Of a DNA stretch of 64,000 nucleotides, positions 26,244-36,641 are shown piece after piece; position 1 is the stretch's first letter; the number at the start of each line of letters is the position of its first letter. The stretch is taken from the NCBI RefSeq assembly GCF_000429025.1, contig NZ_KE386833.1, forward strand, positions 510,582 through 574,581, read 5' to 3'. The translations under genes and the position numbers were made by a program. The stretch comes from Actinospineispora spinosispora DSM 44797. Lineage in GTDB: Bacteria > Actinomycetota > Actinomycetes > Mycobacteriales > Pseudonocardiaceae. The notes under the pieces were generated by a model, which made no database searches, was not told where the DNA came from, and was given only the letters and a program-made list of their open reading frames with translations.

Positions 26244-26362
26244 CGTGAGTGGCAAGGGCGCCTATAGGCGCCCGGATCACTCACGACGGAAAAGCTGTCG
26301 TGAGTGCTCCGAGCGCCTACGCCTTCGGCGCCCCTCCGGGGTAGGCGCCCTTGCCACTCACG
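26244..26362. repeat. Nested palindrome between cobL and mdh (gene-end structure)
   Basis: Outer arms 26244-26264 and 26342-26362 are 21-bp perfect inverted repeats (core GAGTGGCAAGGGCGCC). Inside lie a self-complementary 18-mer at 26256-26273 and a 10-bp stem 26278-26287/26297-26306 (CACTCACGAC). The same GTGAGTGGCAAGGGCGCC sequence can pair in alternative ways. It separates the convergent cobL and mdh stops and may act as a bidirectional terminator. A further GCGGC-TTT-GCCGC hairpin (about 26371-26383) sits nearer mdh. Confidence 0.75.
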
Positions 26363-26391
26363 TGGGGTGGGCGGCTTTGCCGCTCACGTGG

Positions 26392-27452
<1,061 letters not shown>

Positions 27453-27556
27453 GGCACACTACTCAGCGTCCGGGGCCTCGGCGTGCGGCGGTGACCGGTA
27501 TCTCCGATCGGGTCCCTCGATCGTGCCCGGTGGGGTCGTAGTCTGCCGGGGTGTTG

Positions 27557-28669
27557 TCAGGGTGTGGTGTCGGTCGATCCGGCGCGGCCGACGATCGTGC
27601 CGGCCCTGTCGATCACCAGTACGTCCGTGCTGACCGGGGCACCGCGCAGCACGTCCTCGGCGGTGGCGAGGGCACGCCGTGCGACGAGGTCGCCGAGCGC
27701 GAAACCGGCCTCCTGCCCCAACCGCAGTGCGTCCAGGGCGGTGTTGCCCGCACTGATCCGCCGGGCCAGCTCCGTGTCGGCGCCCGCGTCCAGCGCGGCG
27801 TCGGCGAGCGCGTCCAGGTCGACCTGGGAACGCTTCGAGTGCAGGTCGAGATGACCGTCGCCGAGTTTGCTCAGCTTGCCCACCCCGCCGACGATGCTGA
27901 GCCTCGGGACGGGATGACGGCGCAGGTACTTGAGGACGGCGCCCGCGAAGTCACCCATGTCGAGCAGAGCGTCGTCGACCAGCCCGTACTCAGCGCGCGC
28001 GGTGAGCTCCGAGGTGCTGCCGGTGCACGCCGCGACGTGCCGGTGGCCCACCGCGCGGGCGACGTCCACACCTCTGCGGATGCTGTCGATCCACGCCGAG
28101 CACGAGTACGGCACGACGACGCCGGTGGTGCCGAGGATCGACAGCCCGCCGAGGATGCCCAGGCGCGGGTTCCAGGTATGGGTGGCCAGCTCCTCACCAC
28201 CGGCGACGGAGATCTCGACGAGCACGTCACCGGTGCCGCCGTGCCGGGCGGCGACCGAGGCGACCGCCTCGCGCATCAGTCGTCGTGGCACGGGGTTGAT
28301 CGCCGGTTCGCCGACCGCCAGCGGCAGGCCCGGCTTCGTCACGGTGCCGACGCCGGGGCCCGCGGCGAAGCTGACCCCGGTGCCGGGAGCAGCCGGACGC
28401 ACCGTGGCGAGAACCAGCGCGCCGTGTGTCACGTCCGGGTCGTCACCGGCGTCCTTGACCACCCCCGCGGTCGCCGCCGCGACGGCCAGCTCCGCGCGGT
28501 CCAGTGCGAACGCGGGCCGGCGCCCCTTGGGCAGCTCGATCCGCACCGGGTCGGGGAACGACCCGGTCAGCAGCGCCGTGTAGGCGGCCGTCGTGGCGGC
28601 GGTGGCGCACGCGCCGGTCGTCCAGCCGTAGCGCAGTCCGCCCGGGGTGACCTGGGGTTCCTCGGTCAC
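27557..28669 (-). CDS. cbiD: Cobalt-precorrin-5B (C1)-methyltransferase
   Basis: 370 aa from a GTG at 28669. LRYGWTTGACATAATTAAYTALL is the conserved CbiD start (WTTGxCAxAAxxAA), followed by LPKGRRPAFALDRAEL, DDPDVTHGALV, GPGVGTVTKPGLPLAVGEPAINP and ILGTTGVVVPYSCSAWIDSIRR. It methylates C1 and releases the extruded C2 unit in corrin ring contraction. CbiD is usual in the anaerobic route; here it coexists with CobL/CobK/CobH. It diverges from cobK with only 17 bp between the two start codons. Confidence 0.95.
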   Translation of the reverse strand: MTEEPQVTPGGLRYGWTTGACATAATTAAYTALLTGSFPDPVRIELPKGRRPAFALDRAELAVAAATAGVVKDAGDDPDVTHGALVLATVRPAAPGTGVSFAAGPGVGTVTKPGLPLAVGEPAINPVPRRLMREAVASVAARHGGTGDVLVEISVAGGEELATHTWNPRLGILGGLSILGTTGVVVPYSCSAWIDSIRRGVDVARAVGHRHVAACTGSTSELTARAEYGLVDDALLDMGDFAGAVLKYLRRHPVPRLSIVGGVGKLSKLGDGHLDLHSKRSQVDLDALADAALDAGADTELARRISAGNTALDALRLGQEAGFALGDLVARRALATAEDVLRGAPVSTDVLVIDRAGTIVGRAGSTDTTP

Positions 28670-28686
28670 GATCGCCGGCCCACGGC

Positions 28687-29427
28687 ATGACGCGACAGGT
28701 GCTGATCCTGGGCGGGACCGGGGAGGCCAGGCGCTTGGCCGACGCGCTCGCCGACCGTCCGGAGTTCGAGGTGGTCTCCTCGCTCGCCGGCCGGGTCCGC
28801 GACCCGGCGCTGCCCTCGGGCGCCGTGCGCGTGGGTGGTTTCGGTGGCAGCGAGGGACTGGCCGCCTACCTGCTGGAACACCGGGTCGCCGCCGTGGTGG
28901 ACGCGACGCACCCGTTCGCGGCGGTGATGACCGCGTCGGCGGTCACCGCGACCGGACGGCTCGGCGTGCCGCTGCTGGTGCTGCGCCGTCCGGGCTGGAC
29001 ACCGGTCGACGGCGACGACTGGCACTGGGTTCCCACGCTGGAGGACGCGGCGCGTGAGCTGTCCCGGTTCGGCGAACGGGTCTTCCTCACGACCGGTCGG
29101 ACCGGGCTCGCGACGTTCGCCGGGCTCGACCGGCACTGGTTCCTCCTGCGCTCGATCGACCCGCCTGCCCCGCCGGTACCCCGACGGATGACGGTGTTGC
29201 TGGACCGGGGCCCGTTCACCGTCCGTGGAGAACGGGCGCTGCTGGTCGAGCATCGGATCGACGTGCTCGTCACCAAGGACAGCGGCGGTGAGATGACCTC
29301 GGCCAAACTTCAGGCCGCGAGGGAGGAGGGCGTACCGGTGCTGATCCAGGCACGTCCCGCGACGCCCCCGGTCGATACCGAATCGACCGTCGCCGGTGCG
29401 CTGCGCTGGCTGTCGAACCTGCCCTGA
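28687..29427 (+). CDS. cobK: Precorrin-6A / cobalt-precorrin-6A reductase
   Basis: 246 aa. QVLILGGTGEARRLADALA is the CobK/CbiJ N-terminal motif, followed by VVDATHPFAAVMTASAV, VFLTTGRTGLATFAGLD, DRGPFTVRGERALL and DVLVTKDSGGEMTSAKLQAAREEGVPVLIQARP. It reduces precorrin-6A with NADPH, just before the CobL step. The ATG at 28687 lies 17 bp from the cbiD GTG, with no Shine-Dalgarno on either side, so both messages are likely leaderless. Confidence 0.95.
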   Translation: MTRQVLILGGTGEARRLADALADRPEFEVVSSLAGRVRDPALPSGAVRVGGFGGSEGLAAYLLEHRVAAVVDATHPFAAVMTASAVTATGRLGVPLLVLRRPGWTPVDGDDWHWVPTLEDAARELSRFGERVFLTTGRTGLATFAGLDRHWFLLRSIDPPAPPVPRRMTVLLDRGPFTVRGERALLVEHRIDVLVTKDSGGEMTSAKLQAAREEGVPVLIQARPATPPVDTESTVAGALRWLSNLP

Positions 29428-29446
29428 CCTGGCCAATCGGGTACCC

Positions 29447-30079
29447 CTACTCCACGGGTGTCGCGATGGCGTTGATCGCCGCCGCCGCGAGGGCGCTGCC
29501 GCCCCGACGGCCGTGCACGACCAGGTGCGTGAGACCCGCCGGATGTTCGGCCAGCGCCTGCTTCGACTCGGCGGCACCGATGAAACCCACCGGTATGCCG
29601 AGGATCGCCGCCGGTCGAGGTGCACCCGCATCGATCAGCTCGAGCAGTCGGAACAGTGCGGTCGGCGCGTTGCCGATCGCTACCACCGCACCGTCGAGAC
29701 GGTCCGCCCAGAGGTCCACGGCGGCCGCGCTGCGGGTGGTGCCCAACCTGGCGGCGAGCTCGGGGACCGAGGGATCGGCCAGCAGGCACAGGACCTCGTT
29801 GTCGGCGGGCAGTCGTTTACGGGTCACGCCGGAGGCGACCATCGTGGCGTCACACAGGATCGGCGCGCCCGATTCGAGCGCCGCCCTGCCCTTCGCCACG
29901 ACATCGGGGGAGTAGCCGAGGTGAGCGGGCAGATCGGTCTGCCCGCAGGTGTGGATCATGCGTACCGCCACTGTCGCCACGTCGTCCGGGAAGCCCGACA
30001 GATCGGCCTCGGCGCGAATCGTGGCGAACGAGCGCCGGTAGATCTCCGCCGGATCGCGCACATATGAGTACTCCGCCAT
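29447..30079 (-). CDS. cobH: Precorrin-8X methylmutase
   Basis: 210 aa from ATG 30079, the normal CobH/CbiC size. [26 protein letters not shown] and [16 protein letters not shown] (with the catalytic His in MIHTCGQ) are family hallmarks, followed by [34 protein letters not shown] and [16 protein letters not shown]. It moves the C11 methyl to C12 to make hydrogenobyrinate or cobyrinate. It is convergent with cobK, 19 bp apart. Confidence 0.96.
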   Translation of the reverse strand: MAEYSYVRDPAEIYRRSFATIRAEADLSGFPDDVATVAVRMIHTCGQTDLPAHLGYSPDVVAKGRAALESGAPILCDATMVASGVTRKRLPADNEVLCLLADPSVPELAARLGTTRSAAAVDLWADRLDGAVVAIGNAPTALFRLLELIDAGAPRPAAILGIPVGFIGAAESKQALAEHPAGLTHLVVHGRRGGSALAAAAINAIATPVE

Positions 30080-30205
30080 GGGACAACCGTATGTCGAGGC
30101 CCCCGGGCCACGATCATCCGGCGGCGGAACGGTCGATCTTGACTGTGGTCGACCGGCTCGGCGACAGTGGTGCCCTCGGCGCACCGACACCGCGGGAGAG
30201 AGCTC

Positions 30206-31693
30206 ATGACGGACTTCGACGTGATCGTCGTCGGGGCGGGTAGCGCGGGCGCGGTACTGGCCGCCCGGCTGTCGGAGGACCCGGATCGCCGGGTGCTGCT
30301 GCTGGAAGCGGGACCGGATCACCGCTCCGCCGAGGTGCCGGAGTCGATCGGCGGCCGGAACTTCTGGGCCGCGTGCGCCGAGCCCGGCCGCAGCTGGGCC
30401 GAGCTCACCGCCGTGCACCACGAGGCCCAGGAACCCGCCGCCTACGTCCGAGGGCGTGGAGTCGGTGGCAGCTCCGCGGTCAACGCCATGGTGGCGCTGC
30501 GCGGGGTGCCCGAGGACTACGACCGCTGGGCCGATGAGCTGGGCTGTGCGGGCTGGTCGTGGGCCGACCTGCTGCCCTGGTTGCAGCGCGCCGAGGACGA
30601 CGTGGACTTCGGCGGGGACGGCCTGCACGGCAAGGGCGGACCGATCCCGCTGTGGCGGCCGCCCGCCGACCGCTGGTCCGGTTTGGAGCAGGCGCTGCGG
30701 ACCGCGACGGCCGAGCTGGGCTACCCCTACTGCCCCGACCACCACGCCCCCGAGGCGACCGGTTTCGGGCCCGCCTCACTGACCGTCCGCGACGAACGCA
30801 GGGTGTCGACCAACGACGCCTACCTCGAACAGGCCAGGGACCGTCCGAACCTGACGATTCGCGGGGACTCGCCGGTCGAGAGGATTCTGCTGGACGGCGG
30901 TCGCGCGGCCGGAGTGCGCCTGGCCGACGGCACCGAGCTGACCTCGACGGAGGTGGTACTCAGCGCGGGCACCATCCACTCGCCGTCGCTGCTGCTCAAC
31001 TCCGGCGTTGCCGACCGGCCGGTCGGCCAGAACCTCGTCGAGCACCCCATGCTGCCCCTGGTGCTCGTGCTCACCGAGCGGGAACGTGCCCGCGCGGCCG
31101 AGGGACGGACGATCTCCAGCTTGCTGCGCTACAGCTCCGGCATGGCCGGAGCCGGTGCCAACGACATGCAGATGCTGCCGCTGACGCCGTTCGGGGTGGA
31201 ACCGCCGGGAACGGGCATGGCGGTACTGGCGGTCGCCGCCACGCAGGTCTTCTCCCGGGGCCGGATCACCCTGGACCCGGACGGCCAGGTGGCCACGCCG
31301 CGCATCGAGTTCCGGATGTTGAGCGACCCCCGCGACCGGGACCGGCTGCGCGACGGCTTCCACCGCGCGGTCGCGTTGCTGCGCCATCCCGCCGTCGCGG
31401 AGCTCACCGAGCTCGTACTGGCCGGTGAGACGCCGCTGGAGCAGCTGGATTCCGACGTCGCGCTGGACAGCTGGATGGACAACACGGTGACCAACTACGT
31501 GCACGCGGTGGGGACCTGCCGGATGGGGTCGCCGGACGACCCAGCCTCGGTGGTCGACACCGACTGCCGGTTGATCGGCTACCGGGGGTTGCGCGTCGTC
31601 GACGCCTCCGTGCTGCCGGACATCCCGAGGGCCAACACGCACCTCACGGTCGTCGCGGTGGCCGAGCGGATCGCCGAGACGATGACCCGCTGA
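30206..31693 (+). CDS. GMC-family FAD-dependent oxidoreductase
   Basis: 495 aa from ATG 30206 with GGGAGAGA upstream. The FAD-binding motif is [33 protein letters not shown], the GMC signature is [21 protein letters not shown], and the C-terminal catalytic region is [42 protein letters not shown]. It oxidises an alcohol, passing electrons to a carrier or oxygen. Its compact size and the PAAYVRGRG and [10 protein letters not shown] features recall the MftG-type mycofactocin-linked GMC enzymes, but no other mft gene is in the window. Confidence 0.9.
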   Translation: MTDFDVIVVGAGSAGAVLAARLSEDPDRRVLLLEAGPDHRSAEVPESIGGRNFWAACAEPGRSWAELTAVHHEAQEPAAYVRGRGVGGSSAVNAMVALRGVPEDYDRWADELGCAGWSWADLLPWLQRAEDDVDFGGDGLHGKGGPIPLWRPPADRWSGLEQALRTATAELGYPYCPDHHAPEATGFGPASLTVRDERRVSTNDAYLEQARDRPNLTIRGDSPVERILLDGGRAAGVRLADGTELTSTEVVLSAGTIHSPSLLLNSGVADRPVGQNLVEHPMLPLVLVLTERERARAAEGRTISSLLRYSSGMAGAGANDMQMLPLTPFGVEPPGTGMAVLAVAATQVFSRGRITLDPDGQVATPRIEFRMLSDPRDRDRLRDGFHRAVALLRHPAVAELTELVLAGETPLEQLDSDVALDSWMDNTVTNYVHAVGTCRMGSPDDPASVVDTDCRLIGYRGLRVVDASVLPDIPRANTHLTVVAVAERIAETMTR

Positions 31694-31701
31694 CCGGTCG
31701 C

Positions 31702-32628
31702 TCAGCGACGCCGGGACAACGCGACCCCGATCAGGCAGATCACCCCGCCCACCACCGCCAGCCAGGCGGGCAGCTCGGCGAGGAGCACGGCGGACAGCAC
31801 GATGGTCAGCGGCGGCGCCAGATAGGTGCTGACCCCGAGCCGCCCGGCGTTGGTCCGGGCCAGCGCGTACGCCCAGGTGCTGAACGCGAGGGCGGTCGGC
31901 ACCGCACCCAGATAGACGAGGCCCGCCGTGGCGGGCAGCGAGGCCACGGAGAGGTCGTGGACCAGACCCGGAGCGAACGGCAGGCACACGACCATGCCGA
32001 TCGTGCAGGCGAGCCAGGTCACCTGCAGCGCGGGCAGCCTGCCGAGCACCGGCTTCTGCGCCAGCACTCCGATCGCGTACGTCACCGCGGCGACCAGGCA
32101 CAGGAGCACGCCGAGCAGATCGGCTTCGGGGGAGCCCGGCGCACCTCCCGGACGTGCCGTCGCGTAGCCGATCAACACGGCTCCTGCGCAGGCCACCGCC
32201 GCGCCGATCAACAGCCACTTCGGGAAGCCCTCGCCGAGCAACGCACCGGCCAGCAACGCGATCAGCACCGGCCCGATGTTCACCAGCATCGCGGTGGTTC
32301 CGGCGTCGACGCTCTGCTCGGCGGCGTTCAACGCGACGTTGTACACCGCGAACCAGGCAACGCCGCACAACGCGATCAGCAACCACTCGCGCCGGGTAGG
32401 GCGGACCCAGGTGCGGCGGACCAGCACCAACAACCCCAGCCCGATGCTGCCGACGAGCAGCCGCCCGAGTGCGAGCGGGCCCGGTGCGAAGCTGTGGCCC
32501 ACGTAGCGGATGGCGACGAACGCCGAGGCCCAGGCCAGTACGGTCACCGCGACCGCGGCGATGACGGCGATCGAGGATCGGGCCGGAGGCGTCGAGGCGA
32601 CGGCGGGGGCCGTCTCGGGTTGAGTCAC
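31702..32628 (-). CDS. EamA/DMT-family transporter
   Basis: 308 aa from a GTG at 32628 (VTQPETAPAV); the open frame extends 55 codons further upstream but that part is not hydrophobic and not family-like. It contains ten predicted membrane segments in two EamA repeats: WASAFVAIRYVGHSFAPGPLALGRLL in the first, LGVLLCLVAAVTYAIGVLAQKPVL in the second, ending LAPPLTIVLSAVLLAELPAW. It likely exports a metabolite. It is convergent with the GMC gene, with 8 bp between the stops. Confidence 0.85.
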   Translation of the reverse strand: MTQPETAPAVASTPPARSSIAVIAAVAVTVLAWASAFVAIRYVGHSFAPGPLALGRLLVGSIGLGLLVLVRRTWVRPTRREWLLIALCGVAWFAVYNVALNAAEQSVDAGTTAMLVNIGPVLIALLAGALLGEGFPKWLLIGAAVACAGAVLIGYATARPGGAPGSPEADLLGVLLCLVAAVTYAIGVLAQKPVLGRLPALQVTWLACTIGMVVCLPFAPGLVHDLSVASLPATAGLVYLGAVPTALAFSTWAYALARTNAGRLGVSTYLAPPLTIVLSAVLLAELPAWLAVVGGVICLIGVALSRRR

Positions 32629-32817
32629 GGATGAACAGTAGGCCGGGAACAGTTCGGCCGAGACCGAATAACGGCCGGTCCGAAGAGCGCGACGGACGGT
32701 GCTGATGGGATGAGGCACGCGGGGAGAAAACTCGTCCGACCAGGGCTGCCCTACGATGGCCGGAAGAGTCCGCGCCCGTCGAGGCGCATTCACCAGCGTT
32801 CTCCGGGAGATTCAGTT

Positions 32818-33381
32818 ATGCCACAGATCAGCACCGCCGACTTCAAGGGTGGCATCAGCCTCGACCTGTCCGACGGGTTGTTCAACGTGGTGACGTTCCA
32901 GCACGTCAAGCCGGGCAAGGGTGGCGCGTTCGTCCGCACCAAGCTGAAGAACGTGCGCAACGGCTCCGTCGTCGACCGGACCTTCCGCGCCGGTGAGCGC
33001 GTCGAGCAGGCCATCATCGAGACGCGCGAGCTGCAGTTCCTCTACAACGAGGGCGACACGTACGTCTTCATGGACCAGGAGAACTTCGAGCAGCTCGAGG
33101 TGCCCCGCGAGGTCGTCGAGGACATCGCCGACTACCTGCTGCCGGAGATGACCCCGGCGCTGCGCTTCTACGGCACCGAGATCGTCGGCGCCGAGCTGCC
33201 CGCCTCGGTCGAGCTGACCGTGACCGAGGTCGAGCCGGGTGTGCAGGGCAACCGGGTGTCCGGCGCCACCAAGCCGGCAACGCTGGAAACCGGCAAGATC
33301 GTGAAGGTGCCGCTGTTCGTGAACAACGGTGACCGGATCAAGGTCGACACCCGCACCGGCGAGTACCTGACCAGGGCGTAG
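32818..33381 (+). CDS. efp: Elongation factor P (probable second paralogue)
   Basis: 187 aa with all three EF-P domains: KOW-like domain I (FNVVTFQHVKPGKGGAFVRTKLKNV), domain II, and the C-terminal OB domain (GNRVSGATKPATLETGKIVKVPLFVNNGDRIKVDTRTGEYL). Lys34 in KPGKG is kept at the loop tip. Residues 60-125 (IIETRELQFLYNEGDTYVFMDQENFEQLEVPREVVEDIADYLL) differ from canonical actinobacterial EF-P, and the usual partners (aroQ, pepQ, nusB) are absent, so it is probably an additional copy. GGGAGA lies 7 bp before ATG 32818. Confidence 0.88.
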   Translation: MPQISTADFKGGISLDLSDGLFNVVTFQHVKPGKGGAFVRTKLKNVRNGSVVDRTFRAGERVEQAIIETRELQFLYNEGDTYVFMDQENFEQLEVPREVVEDIADYLLPEMTPALRFYGTEIVGAELPASVELTVTEVEPGVQGNRVSGATKPATLETGKIVKVPLFVNNGDRIKVDTRTGEYLTRA

Positions 33382-33427
33382 GACGCCCTCGGGTTCCGCC
33401 GATGACGGCCGGACAGTGGGAGAGCGC

Positions 33428-33622
33428 ATGCGCACGTGGATCGGGATCGTCGTCGGGATTCTGTGCTTCCTACTCGGCGGGTTGTGGTTCCTGCAGGGAA
33501 TCGGCGTCGTGGGCGGCAGCTTCATGACCGGCAGCCGGCTGTGGCTGTTCATCGGCCTGGTGGTCCTGATCGCCGGCCTGACCCTGATCTACAACAGCGC
33601 CCGGCGCCTCCGCCGCCGCTGA
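33428..33622 (+). CDS. Small two-helix membrane protein
   Basis: 64 aa from ATG 33428, with GGGAGAGC as ribosome-binding site. Two hydrophobic segments (TWIGIVVGILCFLLGGLWFLQGIGVV and LWLFIGLVVLIAGLTLIY) flank a short loop, and the end is RRLRRR, implying a hairpin with both ends inside. It starts 46 bp after efp and may share its transcript. It resembles short actinobacterial membrane proteins with no assigned role. Confidence 0.75.
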   Translation: MRTWIGIVVGILCFLLGGLWFLQGIGVVGGSFMTGSRLWLFIGLVVLIAGLTLIYNSARRLRRR

Positions 33623-33755
33623 CGCTCCCGCCTCGACCTGTGCGGACTCCACAATCGCGGTGGTCGCGCTGTGCACTTCGCACGGTGACTTTGTTCTGAA
33701 CCCGGCCCTAGGGTCATCGCTCGAGCACACCATCGAGTGAACAGGGCGGCCGGCC

Positions 33756-35090
33756 ATGGTCTCGCACATCGGAGTCGACGACCACGCGATGACCAGGGTG
33801 CCGGAGAGCGCCCGCTACTCGTGGTGGTCCGTCGCGGTCCAACGGTTCGGCCAGATCTCGGCGCTGAACCAGTTCCTGCTCGGCGCCATGCTCGGTTTCG
33901 GCATGACGTTCTGGAACGCGCTCCTCGCGCTGACCCTGGGCGCCGTGGTCCTCGAGCTGGTGGCGATCCTCGTCGGCGTCATCGGCGTGCGCGAAGGGCT
34001 CTCGCTGTCCGTGCTGGCTCGCTGGACCGGGTTCGGTCGCGGCGGGTCCGCGCTGATCGGGCTCGCTGTCGGGGTCAGCCTGGTCGGCTGGTTCGGCATC
34101 CAGTCGGCGATATCCGGCCAGGGTCTCGTACACCTCGTCGGCGGGTTGTCCGAGGGCGGATGGGCGTTGCTCTTCGGCCTGGTCGTCACGGCGATCGTGG
34201 TGCGGGGCATGAGCTCCATGGCCTGGACGGCCTACCTGACGGTGCCCGCTTTCCTGGCACTGGTCGCCTGGTCGGTCGCCACCGAGCTGTCCCGGCACGA
34301 CCTGGGCGAGCTGGTCGGCTCGGCGCCGGCGGGACCGCCACTGACCCTGGTCGAAGGCACCACACTCGTAGCGGGTGGCTTCATCGTCGGTTCGGTGATC
34401 ACCCCGGACATGACGCGGTTCAATCGCTCCGTCGCGGACGTGGTCAAGCAGACGGTGCTCGGGATAACCCTGGGCGAGTACGTGATCGGGCTGGCGGGTG
34501 TGCTGCTCGCGCACGCCGCGCGGACCGCGGAGATCACCACGATCCTGACGTCGTCCGTCGGCTGGGTCGGGGTTCTGATGGTCGTACTCGGCACTCTGAA
34601 GATCAACGACTGGAACCTGTACTCCTCCGGTCTCGGCGTGGTCAACTTCGTGGCGACGGTGTTCGGGCGCCAGGTCCATCGCGGCGTGGTCACCGCGCTG
34701 ATCGGCGTCGCGGGCAGCGTTCTGGCCGCTCTCGGCATCCTGGGCCGGTTCGCCGAGTTCCTGACCGTGCTCGGGTCCGCGTTCCCTCCGATCGCCGGGA
34801 TCATGGTGGCCGAGTACTTCGTCGTCCGGCGATGGCGTGGTGACCTGGAGGCCGCCAGAGCCGGGGGGACGCTCCCGGGCTCGGCCCCCGACTGGGTACC
34901 GGCGACGCTGGTGGTCTGGCTCGGGTCCGCGCTCGTCGGTCTGTTCGTCCACATCGGGCTGCCCAGCATCAACTCGCTGGTGGCGGCGATGGTCCTGTAC
35001 GTCGTGGCCGGGCGCCTGGGGTGGGTCCGAGGGGTCGGCGAGTACCGGACCGAGGCGTCCTCATCCGTCATCGTCAGCAAGGAGAACTGA
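33756..35090 (+). CDS. NCS1-type (CodB-like) nucleobase/hydantoin permease
   Basis: 444 aa, about 12 membrane segments. YSWWSVAVQRFGQISALNQFLLGAMLGFGMTFWNALLALTLG is the conserved CodB-like N-terminus, and VGSVITPDMTRFNRSVADVV and INDWNLYSSGLGVVNF match substrate-site regions of cytosine permeases. It heads a plus-strand operon with HyuA-like, DUF917 and PucR genes, which suggests import of a hydantoin, pyrimidine or related cyclic amide. The gene stops 3 bp before the next start. Confidence 0.88.
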   Translation: MVSHIGVDDHAMTRVPESARYSWWSVAVQRFGQISALNQFLLGAMLGFGMTFWNALLALTLGAVVLELVAILVGVIGVREGLSLSVLARWTGFGRGGSALIGLAVGVSLVGWFGIQSAISGQGLVHLVGGLSEGGWALLFGLVVTAIVVRGMSSMAWTAYLTVPAFLALVAWSVATELSRHDLGELVGSAPAGPPLTLVEGTTLVAGGFIVGSVITPDMTRFNRSVADVVKQTVLGITLGEYVIGLAGVLLAHAARTAEITTILTSSVGWVGVLMVVLGTLKINDWNLYSSGLGVVNFVATVFGRQVHRGVVTALIGVAGSVLAALGILGRFAEFLTVLGSAFPPIAGIMVAEYFVVRRWRGDLEAARAGGTLPGSAPDWVPATLVVWLGSALVGLFVHIGLPSINSLVAAMVLYVVAGRLGWVRGVGEYRTEASSSVIVSKEN

Positions 35091-35093
35091 GCA

Positions 35094-36641
35094 GTGCGCA
35101 TCGGAATCGATGTCGGCGGGACCAACACCGACGCCGTCCTTCTGGACGGCACCACGGTCCTGGCCAGTGTCAAGACCAGCACGACCGAGGACGTGACCTC
35201 CGGGATCGTGACCGCGATGGCGCAGCTGCAGCTCCGGCATCCGTTCGATCCGGGCGCGGTCGGCGCCGTCATGATCGGCACGACGCACTTCATCAACGCG
35301 CTGATCGAAGCGCGCCGCCTCGCGCCGACCGCGGCGCTGCGGCTCAGCCTGCCGTCCGGTGCGTCGCTGCCGCCGATGGTCGACTGGCCACAGCGGCTGG
35401 TCGACGCGATCGAGGGATGCGGCTACCTGGCGCACGGCGGGCACGAGTTCGACGGGCGGCACATCGCCGAGCTCGACGAGGCGCAGCTGCGCAAGGCCGC
35501 CGACGACATGGGCCGTCGCGGCATCCGCAGTGTCGCGATCTCCTCGGTGTTCTCCCCGGTCAACGCCGAGTTCGAGACCCGCGCGGCGGAGATCATCGCG
35601 GCCGAGCTGCCCGACGTCGCGATCTCGCTGTCGCACGAGATCGGCCGGATCGGACTGCTGGAACGGGAGAACGCGACGGTGATCAACGCGGCGTTGCGTG
35701 AGCTGTCCGCCGACATCGTCGACGGGCTCGGCTCCGCGATCGCCGAAGCCGGGGTGAGCGCCCCGCTGTACCTGAGCCAGAACGACGGCACACTGATGGA
35801 CGTCGACTTCGCCCGCCGCTACCCGGTGGCGACGTTCGCCTCCGGGCCGACCAACTCGATGCGCGGCGCCGCTGTGTTGTCGGGGCTCGGCACCTGCGCG
35901 GTCGTCGACATCGGGGGAACCACCTCGGACGTCGGGGTCCTGCGGGACGGGTTCCCGCGCGAGGCGACCTCGGACGTCAGCGTTGCCGGCATCCGCACCA
36001 ACTTCCGCATGCCGGACGTGCTGTCGATCGGCATCGGCGGTGGCAGCCGGGTCCGCGAGGAATCGGCCGGGGTGACGGTCGGACCGGACTCGGTCGGGTA
36101 CGAACTGACGTCGAGGGCGCTCGTCTTCGGTGGGGACACACTCACCGCGACCGACGTGGCCGTGGCCGCCGGGCTGACCGACATCGGCGACGCCTCGCTG
36201 GTCGCACACCTGGATCCGGGCCTGGTACGCCGAGCGCTGGACCGGGTCGCGCGCGATGTCGCGGACGCGGTGGACCGGATGCGTACCTCGGCGGAACCGT
36301 TGCCGGTGGTTGCGGTCGGCGGCGGGTCGGTGCTGCTGCCCGAACTCCTCGACGGTGTACGGGTGAGCCGCCCGGAGGACTTCGCCGTGGCCAACGCGAT
36401 CGGCGCCGCGATCGCGCAGATCGGCGGCAAGGTCGACCGGGTGTACGCGATCGAGCCAGGTCGTCGGGACGCGGTGATCGACGATGCGAAACAGGAAGCC
36501 GTCGACCGTGCGGTCGCGGCGGGCGCGGTCCCGGCGAGCGTCGAGATCGTCGACTTCGACGAGGTCCCGATCCCTTATCTCCCCGGCAACGCCACCCGGA
36601 TCCGGGTGAAGGCCGTGGGCGACCTGCAGATGGAGGCATGA
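35094..36641 (+). CDS. Hydantoinase/oxoprolinase family protein (HyuA-like)
   Basis: 515 aa. MRIGIDVGGTNTDAVLLDG is the phosphate-1 loop of the ASKHA fold, followed by GTTHFINALIEARRLAP, NATVINAALRELSADIVDGL, FASGPTNSMRGAAVLSGLGTCAVVDIGGTTSDVGVL and IGGGSRV. The short form (about 515 aa) with separate DUF917 partners differs from the long 5-oxoprolinase. It likely uses ATP to open a cyclic imide or thiohydantoin. It overlaps the next gene by 4 bp (ATGA). Confidence 0.87.
   Translation: MRIGIDVGGTNTDAVLLDGTTVLASVKTSTTEDVTSGIVTAMAQLQLRHPFDPGAVGAVMIGTTHFINALIEARRLAPTAALRLSLPSGASLPPMVDWPQRLVDAIEGCGYLAHGGHEFDGRHIAELDEAQLRKAADDMGRRGIRSVAISSVFSPVNAEFETRAAEIIAAELPDVAISLSHEIGRIGLLERENATVINAALRELSADIVDGLGSAIAEAGVSAPLYLSQNDGTLMDVDFARRYPVATFASGPTNSMRGAAVLSGLGTCAVVDIGGTTSDVGVLRDGFPREATSDVSVAGIRTNFRMPDVLSIGIGGGSRVREESAGVTVGPDSVGYELTSRALVFGGDTLTATDVAVAAGLTDIGDASLVAHLDPGLVRRALDRVARDVADAVDRMRTSAEPLPVVAVGGGSVLLPELLDGVRVSRPEDFAVANAIGAAIAQIGGKVDRVYAIEPGRRDAVIDDAKQEAVDRAVAAGAVPASVEIVDFDEVPIPYLPGNATRIRVKAVGDLQMEA

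Noticed and set aside
30206-31693. Assignment of the GMC gene as mycofactocin mftG
   Set aside because: Sequence features are compatible, but no mftA-F or other mycofactocin gene is in the window, so only the family call is given.
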